DNA of 63,552 bases from the NCBI GenBank assembly GCA_000961645.1, contig LADM01000063.1, positions 1 through 63,552 of the forward strand, read 5' to 3'. The notes under the pieces are model-generated. The model had not been told where the DNA came from. It ran no database searches and saw nothing but the letters and a program-made list of their open reading frames with translations. This stretch comes from Gammaproteobacteria bacterium BRH_c0 (lineage in GTDB: Bacteria; Pseudomonadota; Gammaproteobacteria; Pseudomonadales; Porticoccaceae). How positions within the stretch are numbered: position 1 is the first letter of the stretch; each line of letters begins with the position of its first letter. The position numbers were made by a program, and so were the translations under genes. This document shows positions 34,837 to 43,056 of this stretch, in pieces.

Positions 34837-36680
34837 GATGACCTCCCGGTTCCCGGAGATTTCGTATCCTTGCCCTTGGCTTGCGGCTTTCCGGCTTTGG
34901 ATGCGGCCTGGGCGCCCGATGAGCCTTTCTTTCGTCCTTTCCTGCTGCCTCCGCCAGGGACGCTGTCTTCAGAGGCGTTGCGGCGCAGTTCTGCCATGAC
35001 TTTGCGCTGTTCTTCGTCCTGCGCTTCCAGGGCTCTGCCCTCTTCCGCGATGCGGGCGAGATCGCTGCGCCTTTCCTGCAGCTCCCGCTGCAGCTGCTCG
35101 ATGCGCTGGGCGATATCGTCCGTTGCCCGCAGGGCATCCCGGTAGCGGCGTTCTGCGGCCTGCTTGTCCGCCTCCCGCTGCCGTCGGCCCTGCTCTTCCC
35201 GCTGCCAGCGCAATGAACCCATCAGCACCTCGCCCTGCTCGGTGTAGACCTGCTTCAGGCTGACGCCGCTGTTGTCGATAATCACTTCCCGCACCTGGTT
35301 GGAATGGCCCGTGCCGCGGGACTTGACGATGGTCAGGGCGCGGTTGCGCTCGCCGCCATTGATCACGTAGGAGAGGTGCAGCCAGTTGTCGCACAGGGTG
35401 GAGACATGGGCCTTGGACATTTCGGTATTGCCTGAGGCTTGATCCAGCAGGCTGGTAAGCACAATGGTGACTCCGGCCTGCTTGCAGTGCTGAACAATCA
35501 GGCGCACAGCGTTATAGCTGAGGTTGTCGCCCCCGGACAGGTTGAACGCCGACACCGGATCGAGCACCAGAAACCCGGGTTGCTGGCTGGCCAGCAGGTT
35601 GAGCAGCTGGCTGGTGAGCAGGTCGGCGCTGGAGGAGCGGGCGACAAAGCCCTCCATGTGGAGTTTGCCGCTGTTGATATGGCGGCTCAGGTCTATGCCC
35701 ACCGAGGCCACATTGCGGACGATTTCCTCTGGCGCTTCGTCGAAGCAGATATACAGGCCGCGCTCGCCGGCGAGGCAGCAGGCCTCGGCGAAGGTGGCGG
35801 CCAGTGTGGTTTTGGCGGTGCCGGGGGAGCCGGATATCAGGGTGGTGCTGCCGCGATAGAAGCCGCCGCGCAACATGCTGTCCAGCTCATCGATGCCGGT
35901 GGCAACCCGGTCGGTAAACACCTCGAAGCCACCGGAACGTGGTTCCACCGGCTCCACCTCTATACCCCGCGGGCCAATCACATAGGGCACCTTGTTCTGG
36001 GCGTGGTTGGAGCCCCGGTATTTTTGGATAAACAGGTTGCGGCTGGAGATATTGTCAGTGGCGGAGCGCTCCAGGATCACCACACAGTCCGCCATATACA
36101 TGGCGAGATCCTCGAAATCGTTGCCGAGCCTGTGGGACTGGGGATTGCCGGATGATTTTACCGAGACCAGGGTGGTCAAGCCGAGGCGCTCGGTCCAGGC
36201 CTGGAGGCGAATCAATTCGCGCCTGGGGTCGTTGGCCTGGGGCAGCATGGTGAGCAGGGCGTCGATGCCGTCGAGCACCAGAAATCCGGCATTTTTCGCC
36301 CTGGCAGCACTTTCCACTGCCGCCAACAGGCCGGAGATGTCGAAATTGCCGCTGAGGACCGTATCCGCATCCCAGCGCCCATCCACCATCAGCAACTGGC
36401 CGTTGGCCACCAGGTCTGCCAGGCCCCAGTCGAAGCTGGCAAAGTTGTCCAGGATACTGGCGGGAATTTCCTCGAAGGAGACAAAAATCCCGGGCTTCTC
36501 GCGGGATTTTATGCCGTGTACAAGGGCCTGCATGGCAAACAGGGTCTTGCCGCTACCCGCGCCGCCAGCGAGCACCGAGATGCGGTTTTGTGGCAGGCCG
36601 CCGCCGGTCATGGTGTCAAAGCCCTTGAAGCCGGTGGCTACCTTGGCGAGAGCTGTCTGTGCAGGTTTTCGTTTTGCCAT
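34833..36680 (-). CDS. kaiC: KaiC-like dual-RecA autokinase/ATPase
   Basis: A 615-residue double-RecA ATPase. CI domain: Walker A GGAGSGKT (39-46) and the catalytic Glu pair in FVSFEEIP (E70-E71). CII domain: Walker A GSPGTAKT (284-291, Ala where Gly is usual) and CFDEAPEE (D314-E315 at the Glu-pair position). The autophosphorylation pair is kept: MSKAHVSTLCDNW aligns with the cyanobacterial S431/T432 site, giving S427-T428. After about residue 490 comes a charged coiled coil (to about 580) and a Lys/Gly/Ser-rich tail, absent from cyanobacterial KaiC. ATG 36680 has AGGA upstream; a TTG at 36704 overlapping the previous stop is less likely. Confidence 0.95.
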   Translation of the reverse strand: MAKRKPAQTALAKVATGFKGFDTMTGGGLPQNRISVLAGGAGSGKTLFAMQALVHGIKSREKPGIFVSFEEIPASILDNFASFDWGLADLVANGQLLMVDGRWDADTVLSGNFDISGLLAAVESAARAKNAGFLVLDGIDALLTMLPQANDPRRELIRLQAWTERLGLTTLVSVKSSGNPQSHRLGNDFEDLAMYMADCVVILERSATDNISSRNLFIQKYRGSNHAQNKVPYVIGPRGIEVEPVEPRSGGFEVFTDRVATGIDELDSMLRGGFYRGSTTLISGSPGTAKTTLAATFAEACCLAGERGLYICFDEAPEEIVRNVASVGIDLSRHINSGKLHMEGFVARSSSADLLTSQLLNLLASQQPGFLVLDPVSAFNLSGGDNLSYNAVRLIVQHCKQAGVTIVLTSLLDQASGNTEMSKAHVSTLCDNWLHLSYVINGGERNRALTIVKSRGTGHSNQVREVIIDNSGVSLKQVYTEQGEVLMGSLRWQREEQGRRQREADKQAAERRYRDALRATDDIAQRIEQLQRELQERRSDLARIAEEGRALEAQDEEQRKVMAELRRNASEDSVPGGGSRKGRKKGSSGAQAASKAGKPQAKGKDTKSPGTGRSS

Positions 36681-36700
36681 GGACTTATCCTGATGATTCT

Positions 36701-39700
36701 TCAATATGAAGAGCTGTCATTGGTATCTGCCGATCGGGCTGCCAGCCAGGCCTCCAGGTCATCCCTCGCCATGGGCTTGGCGTAGAGATAGCCCTGTGCC
36801 TCCTCACACCAGATACTGCGCAGGAATTCCGCCTGCTCCTCGGTTTCCACCCCCTCGGCGATGGTGCTCATGCCCATGCTGCGGCCCAGGCTGACAATGG
36901 CCCGGGCAATGGTTGCAGCATCCTGGTTGTCGGGCAGGTCGCGAATAAAGGACTGGTCGATTTTCAGGCGCTGGGCAGGGAACTGGCGCAGATAGGACAG
37001 GCTGGAATAGCCGGTGCCAAAGTCGTCGATGGCCAGGCCCACCCCCAGTTGGTGAAGCTGGTCGAGCTTGTCCTGGGCCTGATCGCGGTTGGTCATCAAC
37101 AGGCTTTCCGTCACTTCAAGTTCGAGCAATGCCGCGGGCAGGTCGCAGTCGGCGAGGGTCTCGGTCACGGTATCGACAAAAGTTTCCTGACGGAACTGCA
37201 ACGCCGAGACATTGACCGAAACAGGCACTTCAAGGAGGCCGCTTGCCCGCCAGGATTGAGCCTGGCGGCAGGCCTCGGCCATCACCCAGGCGCCAATTTC
37301 GACAATCTGGCCACTGTCCTCGGCGATGGGGATAAACCGCCCCGGCGACACCAGACCGAATTCCGGGTGTCGCCAGCGCAGCAGCGCTTCCATGCCTATC
37401 ATCCTACCGCTGTGCAGCGCGATCTGGGGTTGATAGGCGACAAAGAGCTCGTTGCGCGCTATCGCCCCGCGCAGCTGGTTTTGCAAGTACAGGTACTCGC
37501 CGGCGTTGGCCCCCATTTCACCCAGATAGAAGCGATAGCGATTATGGCCGGCCTGCTTGGCAGCCATCATGGCGACGTCGGCAATCCGGGTCAGGCCAGC
37601 GGCGTCATCGCCGTCCTGGGGGTAAATGGCGATGCCGATGCTGGCGGTGACCACCAGTTCGTGGCCGTCGATACGGCACGGGCGGGACAGGTCGCGAATC
37701 AGTTTTTCCGCCACGGTGGCGGCATCCCCGACACGGGTGATCTCGCTCAACAGGACGACAAATTCGTCGCCTCCCACCCGGCTGGCGGTGTCCGACTGAC
37801 GCAGGCACGCGACGATGCGGTCGGCAATTTCCTTCAGCAGCTGATCGCCGATATCATGGCCCAGGGTGTCGTTAATCAACTTGAACCGATCGAGATCGAC
37901 AAATAACAGGGCCAGCTGGCTGTCACTGCGTTGCGCCCGGGCGATGGCCATGTTGATGCGGTCGTCCAGCAGCACCCGGTTGGGCAGGTCTGTGAGGGGA
38001 TCGTGGCTGGCAATATGCTCGATGCGGTTCTGGTAGGCTTTTTGCTCGGAGATGTCCCGGTAGATGGCGATATGTCGGTAGGAACCCCGGACGCTGTCGT
38101 GAACCCGGGTAATGGCAAGCCAGACGGGGAATATCTCACCACTTTTGCGGCGATCCCAGATCTCCCCCTCCCAGCGCCCGTGGGCAATCAATTCCTGCCA
38201 CAAATCCTGGTAAAAGGCCTCATCCTGTTTGTCGGATTTCAGCAGGTCCGGCTGCCTGCCCATCAGTTCACTGACGCTGTAGCCGGTGATGTCGCAAAAG
38301 GCCTTATTGGCCATGGTGATGCGGTTGTCGCCGTCGGTGATAAACAGGCCCTCGTGGCTCGATTCGATCACCCGGGCATTGAGCAGGAGCTGGCTCTCGG
38401 CCTCGGCCCGGCGGCGCTCGCTGTCCAGCATATCCAGGCTGTAGGCCAGGTCGTTGGTCAACTCCTCCAGCAGGTTCATCAACTGGGGGGTGAAGTAGCC
38501 TGGCTCTTTGGCATAGAAGGAAATATTGCCCCAGATGCCGTCCTTGCGTTTGATGGGGCACGCCGCCACGGCGTGCAGATTCCAGGTGCGGGCCTGTTCC
38601 TGCCAGGGCATGCTGTTGCTGTCGCTATCAAAATCGTTCGAAACGACGCAAGTCCCCGTGAGTATCGACTGTCCGCCCGGTCCCCGGCTTTCCGGAAGAT
38701 CCGGGTTGGCGCTGACGGTGACGTTATCCAGGTAGTTGGCGGCGCGGCCGTAACTGGCCACCGGGGCAATGCACCCGTCCTGTTCCACTTTGCCCACCCA
38801 CACCAACTCCAGGCGACCGTGGTAAGCGGCGATGCGGCACACCTCGTCGAGAATCTCCTGTGGCTCTTTGGTGCGGATAATGGTGGCGTTCATCGCACTG
38901 AGGGCGGCGTAATAGTGATTGAGCTTGTGCAGTTCCCGATCCGCCACCTTGCGGGTGGTGATGTCCTCGTGGGCAACCACGATCCGCAGCTCGCCATCGT
39001 CGGGAAAGCGGGTGATATGGGCGAGGAACCAGCGTTCCCGGGTGTGTGAATGGCAGGGATATTCGAAGCGGACGTTGTCCTCCACACCATTGATGACAGC
39101 CTCCAGCCCCGCCAGCAGGGTGGCGGCATCTTCATCGCCCTCGGCGGCCGCCTGGCGGGTGGCGTCGATATAGTTGGCGCCCACCCCGGTGGCGCTGTCG
39201 TCGCCGCCGTTGTCGGCGGAAAAAAGCCGCCATGCCTTGTTGATGGCGATGATATTACCGCTGCCGTCGAGCACGGCGATATTCAGTGCCAGGGCGTCGA
39301 TGGTGGCCCTGGCAAAGCGCTCGGATTCCCGCAGCCTGGTCAGGGTCTGCTGGCGCTCAGTAATATCGTTGGCCAGCACCAGTTCCGCCGCGCGACCGCC
39401 AAACAGCAGGGGGTGGGAGGCGATCTCCACGTCGATAATGGAACCATCCCGCTTGCAGTGTCGCCAGAGGCCCGCCTGGTCGAGGCCCGGGGCCTGGGTG
39501 GCCAGATGCTGTGTCAACCTGGGCAGATCCTCGGGGGGGCGGATATCGCGGATGGTCAGGGCCAGAAACTCCTCCCGGCTGTAACCGTAGTGGCCCAGCG
39601 CGGCGTCGTTGACCGCGAGAAAACCCAGGGTTTCACTGTCGAAGATCCACATCGGCAGGGGGTTGGCGTCGAAGGTCTCCCGGTAGGTTTCCTCCTGGCG

Positions 39701-40966
39701 GCGCAACTGGTGTTCGTGCTCCGCAGTCTGGGCTATCAAAGAGAGGCGATAGGCGCGCATCTGCTGCCGCCACAACAACAGCAGAATCACACTGATGGCA
39801 GTGGCAGCGATAAAAATCATCAGGCTGATCAATGTGGCCAGGTTGCGAAGGGATTTGAAGGCCGGCTCGCGATCCACTTTGGCCACCATGATCCAGCCGC
39901 TGTTGCCCACCGGCAGGTGCTTGGCAAAGACGGGGACACCGCGGTAATCAACCGCCTCGACTATCCCTGGATTTTCCTCGCTGAGCACCCTTGCCGCTAG
40001 CTGGGAGGCCTCTTCCATGGGGACCTGCAGCAACACCTCTGTGCTGACACCTTTTGCGGCAGGCCTCAGAATGATCAGTGACTGCGAGGTGGCGCGGATC
40101 AGGAGAGTCTCGGCCCCCGGCCTGGCGCCGGGCCACAGGTCGATCAGCGGCAGCAGGGACACTTCCGGGTTGGCCCGCAACACCAGGTAAGCCAGGGGCC
40201 TGCCCAGTTGATCGGGAGCGAGCAGAGGCGCGGCAAAATCGATCCGGGTATTGGCCTGAGGGTCGATAAAAATTTCGCCATGTTCAGGCAGTTCACTGAC
40301 TTTGGTCCTGGAGAATACCGACTCCGCACCTGTCGCCAGGCTGACGCTTTCACCCAGGGCGAGTAATGACTTCCCGTCGAGGTCGAGCAGTTGCACAGCA
40401 GTGTATTCACCGGACTTGAGCAAGACTGCCAGCTGCTGGCGGAGGTTTGCGCCGTCACCGACATCCTCCCCTGCCTGGAATCTGGCCACCTCGGCTACCA
40501 ATGTCGGGCTGCTGGTCAGGGCGACAAGATCCATCAGCCGCTCGTTGTGCCATTGGCTGACCTTGGCCATCTTCATCGCAGCAACCGATTCCAGATCGTT
40601 GTGGACCTGGCGCTCGAGCGTCGGACTGTAAAAGCGCAGAATACCGTAGCCCACCAGGGGAACGCAGATCAGCAGAGCAATGATCACCGTGATAATGGCC
40701 AGGCCCGGCTGGCTGGCAGCAGCCGAAGCACTGTTGGCCCTGGCGTCTACCCGTTCCTGCAATAGCAGGTACAACAGGGTGGTGGTGATGGCCACAAAGG
40801 CCAGCCCTTTAGCGAGTTCCAGACGCCACTGGCTCACGGGATCGTCAACGGCGAAGTTCAACAGATACCCGGAAACCAGTATCCACAGGGTGGCAATAAC
40901 CCCATAGATGAGGCTCATCCTGAAGGGGTTTAACGAAGAGCCTGGGGTATTACTGAAACCAGTCAA
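36701..40966 (-). CDS. Membrane PAS/GAF/GGDEF/EAL c-di-GMP sensor protein
   Basis: A 1421-residue inner-membrane protein with both cyclic-di-GMP synthesis and degradation domains. Order: membrane helices about 17-38, 52-70 and 88-110; a periplasmic Cache-like sensor (about 111-375); helix 378-399; PAS (about 425-540); PAS (about 548-675); GAF (about 690-845); PAS (about 855-975); GGDEF (about 980-1145); EAL (about 1155-1405). GGDEF is intact (RVGGDEF, 1065-1069) with an inhibitory RxxD site five residues before it (RQSD). EAL is intact (GMEALLRW, then AIDDFGTGYSSL and AEGVETEEQ). The start is TTG (40966), since the conserved LNPFRMSLIYG lies before the first ATG. kaiC follows 20 bases downstream. 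Confidence 0.95.
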   Translation of the reverse strand: MTGFSNTPGSSLNPFRMSLIYGVIATLWILVSGYLLNFAVDDPVSQWRLELAKGLAFVAITTTLLYLLLQERVDARANSASAAASQPGLAIITVIIALLICVPLVGYGILRFYSPTLERQVHNDLESVAAMKMAKVSQWHNERLMDLVALTSSPTLVAEVARFQAGEDVGDGANLRQQLAVLLKSGEYTAVQLLDLDGKSLLALGESVSLATGAESVFSRTKVSELPEHGEIFIDPQANTRIDFAAPLLAPDQLGRPLAYLVLRANPEVSLLPLIDLWPGARPGAETLLIRATSQSLIILRPAAKGVSTEVLLQVPMEEASQLAARVLSEENPGIVEAVDYRGVPVFAKHLPVGNSGWIMVAKVDREPAFKSLRNLATLISLMIFIAATAISVILLLLWRQQMRAYRLSLIAQTAEHEHQLRRQEETYRETFDANPLPMWIFDSETLGFLAVNDAALGHYGYSREEFLALTIRDIRPPEDLPRLTQHLATQAPGLDQAGLWRHCKRDGSIIDVEIASHPLLFGGRAAELVLANDITERQQTLTRLRESERFARATIDALALNIAVLDGSGNIIAINKAWRLFSADNGGDDSATGVGANYIDATRQAAAEGDEDAATLLAGLEAVINGVEDNVRFEYPCHSHTRERWFLAHITRFPDDGELRIVVAHEDITTRKVADRELHKLNHYYAALSAMNATIIRTKEPQEILDEVCRIAAYHGRLELVWVGKVEQDGCIAPVASYGRAANYLDNVTVSANPDLPESRGPGGQSILTGTCVVSNDFDSDSNSMPWQEQARTWNLHAVAACPIKRKDGIWGNISFYAKEPGYFTPQLMNLLEELTNDLAYSLDMLDSERRRAEAESQLLLNARVIESSHEGLFITDGDNRITMANKAFCDITGYSVSELMGRQPDLLKSDKQDEAFYQDLWQELIAHGRWEGEIWDRRKSGEIFPVWLAITRVHDSVRGSYRHIAIYRDISEQKAYQNRIEHIASHDPLTDLPNRVLLDDRINMAIARAQRSDSQLALLFVDLDRFKLINDTLGHDIGDQLLKEIADRIVACLRQSDTASRVGGDEFVVLLSEITRVGDAATVAEKLIRDLSRPCRIDGHELVVTASIGIAIYPQDGDDAAGLTRIADVAMMAAKQAGHNRYRFYLGEMGANAGEYLYLQNQLRGAIARNELFVAYQPQIALHSGRMIGMEALLRWRHPEFGLVSPGRFIPIAEDSGQIVEIGAWVMAEACRQAQSWRASGLLEVPVSVNVSALQFRQETFVDTVTETLADCDLPAALLELEVTESLLMTNRDQAQDKLDQLHQLGVGLAIDDFGTGYSSLSYLRQFPAQRLKIDQSFIRDLPDNQDAATIARAIVSLGRSMGMSTIAEGVETEEQAEFLRSIWCEEAQGYLYAKPMARDDLEAWLAARSADTNDSSSY

Positions 40967-41302
40967 GCCGGTATTCGTCCTAAAAAACGCGCGTTGAAAC
41001 AGGATAGAGAATCATAAGGTCAGCCTAGCACATCTTGAAGATACCATTGGAAGTCCCGCACAGAACCTCAGGGTTGCCGCCAGATGTATAACGGGCACAC
41101 CTTGGAATACTATTATCAGGAAGGAGAAAGGTGAGGAAAGAATGGACAATCGATGTCCTGGAGTAGCGCAGCATTTAACTCCCGGCTGCAACACTCACAG
41201 GTTATTCTCGCCAGGACCAGCTGAGAAAGCCTTACCCTCCTCACTTGTTCAGCAGTGCCGACGACATGCTTGAATATGCACGACTTTTTGCCGCGAAATC
41301 CC
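40967..41302. other. Intergenic region between F420 operon and the c-di-GMP/Kai operon
   Basis: 336 bases between two leftward operons. No gene or strong hairpin with a U tract was recognised, so read-through from cofD into the Kai operon cannot be excluded. An own promoter for the Kai operon should lie here. Confidence 0.4.
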
Positions 41303-42280
41303 TCAATGGCTATTGCCTTTTGCAGACCCGCCTGGTGTGAATAACAGGCTTTGATGCAGGCACTCGCGCGCCAGCGCCACCTTCTCGTCCAGCGTTTTCA
41401 TTACCGTATTGCAGTAATGCACCTGGCAGCCGGTATTCAGCGGCTCGTCCCTGTCCCCCTGATCCACCACCAGCGTGTGCAGCAGGTCGCCGTAAAAATC
41501 CGCCACGCCCTGGTTGCTCACCGGCAAATTCAGTTCGGCGAACATCTTCGCCGCCGGCCCCTTGATGGCCTTTCCGCCAACGATGGGGGATACCGCGATC
41601 ACCGGCACCCCGCTGGCGCGGATGCTGTCCCGGACGCCCGGCAGTTCAATCACCGGGCTGACGCTGACAAAGGGATTGGAGGGGCAGATGATAATGGCAG
41701 CGAGGTCTTTATCCTCCAGCGCCCGAGTGAATCCGGGGCTGGGAGCCGCGCTTTCAATGCCGTCAAAGCGATAACCGGTGATGGTCGGCCTGCACTGCTC
41801 GCGCACAAAATAGTGCTGGAAGGGCAGATCGCCCTCTGCTGTCTCGATGATGGTACTGACCCTGTTATCGCTCATGGGAATAACTGTGTGCGCGATGCCA
41901 AAGTGACTGCACAGGGAGCTGGTGGCGGCACTCAGACTGAAGCCGCGATCCAGCAACGCGCGGCGCTGCAGATGTACCGCCAGATCCTTGTCCCCCAGTT
42001 GGAACCAGGTCTCGGCGCCCAGTTCTTTCAATGTTTCAAAGGCGTGCCAACTCTCCCCTTCCCGGCCCCAGCCCTGGGTTTTGTTGCTGACCCCGCCAAG
42101 GGTGTACATCACCGTGTCCAGATCGGGGCAGATGGGCAGGCCGAAATGGTCGAAATCGTCGCCGGTGTTGACCACGATGGTGAGCTGCCCGGGGGAAAGT
42201 ACCCGACTCAAACCCAGAGCCAGCTTGGCACCGCCCACACCGCCGCACAGGGCGATCACTTTCTTGTCGGAGTCAATCAT
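41303..42280 (-). CDS. cofD: CofD, 2-phospho-L-lactate (or analogue) transferase of F420 synthesis
   Basis: A 325-residue cytoplasmic transferase joining the phospho-lactyl-type moiety from an activated guanylyl donor to the deazaflavin FO, giving (dehydro)F420-0. The nucleotide-binding start VIALCGGVGGAKLALGLSRV is diagnostic, followed by VVNTGDDFDHFGLPICPDLD and TLGGVSNKTQGWGREGES. IIICPSNPFVSVSPVIEL and SPIVGGKAIKGPAAKMFAEL are family motifs. The ATG overlaps the cofE stop (ATGA). The donor may be made from phosphoenolpyruvate, 2-phospholactate or 3-phosphoglycerate; the sequence alone does not settle this. Confidence 0.97.
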   Translation of the reverse strand: MIDSDKKVIALCGGVGGAKLALGLSRVLSPGQLTIVVNTGDDFDHFGLPICPDLDTVMYTLGGVSNKTQGWGREGESWHAFETLKELGAETWFQLGDKDLAVHLQRRALLDRGFSLSAATSSLCSHFGIAHTVIPMSDNRVSTIIETAEGDLPFQHYFVREQCRPTITGYRFDGIESAAPSPGFTRALEDKDLAAIIICPSNPFVSVSPVIELPGVRDSIRASGVPVIAVSPIVGGKAIKGPAAKMFAELNLPVSNQGVADFYGDLLHTLVVDQGDRDEPLNTGCQVHYCNTVMKTLDEKVALARECLHQSLLFTPGGSAKGNSH

Positions 42281-43053
42281 CGGAACAGGTCTTCGTTGCC
42301 CGCGCGCAGCAGGGCCGTGGCGGGCAGATCAGCCTCAATCACCTCCAGCCCGCGCAACACAGCGATGGGGCGTCCTTCGCTGGCCTCCCCCATCAGCAGG
42401 CAGGCAGCGGCGGCCATTTCATCGCCGATGGCAGGCATGGTTACCTGCAGGGTGCGTCCGTAGAGGTCTTTCTGGCCACGCTGATCGCGGATCGGCTCAA
42501 CACCGGCACAACCGATACAGACGCCAGTGGTACCAAGTCGCCAGGGGCGACCAAAGCTGTCGCTGATCACCACCCCCACGTTGACCCCCAGTGTGTCGCG
42601 GATCTGCCGCCGCAGGGCCGCCGCGCTGGCGTCTGGATCTTGCGGCAACAGCAGCGCCAGCTCGCGGTGCTCCTCATTGATACAGGAAGGATCAATATTG
42701 GACTGGTCGATACCGGCATTGGCAAGAGTGAAACCGAGCTTGTGCTGGACGATAAACACATTGGGCACGCAGCGCACCACAGCGGCGCTTTCGTTCAGCA
42801 CCGCCTGGATAAAGCGCGGCTCCTTGAGACAGCGGGCGGCGTAATCGCGGGCCTCGTCAGTGGCGACAATGTCGCCAAGGTCGATAAAGCGGTTTTCCGA
42901 TTTGGAGACGATTTTCTGCGCCAGCACGAGGATGTCGTTATCCGCCAGCGGCTGACCGCCTTGCGTCAGGGCATCCACAATGGCTGGCAACAAGGGCTGG
43001 CCGGGCTGGATCAGGGGGAAGTTGTCCGGGGCAAACAGGCTCAGGCGCGACAT
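42277..43053 (-). CDS. cofE: CofE, F420-0:gamma-glutamyl ligase
   Basis: A 258-residue GTP-dependent ligase that adds L-glutamates to F420-0. Family motifs: DILVLAQKIVSKSENRFIDL near residue 45-65 and RDTLGVNVGVVISDSFGRPW with RLGTTGVCIGCAGVEP. Length equals free-standing archaeal CofE; the C-terminal flavin reductase domain of mycobacterial FbiB (which reduces dehydro-F420-0) is absent. It lies 3 bases after fbiC and overlaps cofD. Confidence 0.96.
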   Translation of the reverse strand: MSRLSLFAPDNFPLIQPGQPLLPAIVDALTQGGQPLADNDILVLAQKIVSKSENRFIDLGDIVATDEARDYAARCLKEPRFIQAVLNESAAVVRCVPNVFIVQHKLGFTLANAGIDQSNIDPSCINEEHRELALLLPQDPDASAAALRRQIRDTLGVNVGVVISDSFGRPWRLGTTGVCIGCAGVEPIRDQRGQKDLYGRTLQVTMPAIGDEMAAAACLLMGEASEGRPIAVLRGLEVIEADLPATALLRAGNEDLFR

Positions 43054-43056
43054 GGA

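Noticed and set aside
36681..36704. TTG start of kaiC overlapping the stop of the c-di-GMP gene
   Set aside because: The ATG at 36680 has a good AGGA site at normal spacing, so the overlapping TTG is less likely.
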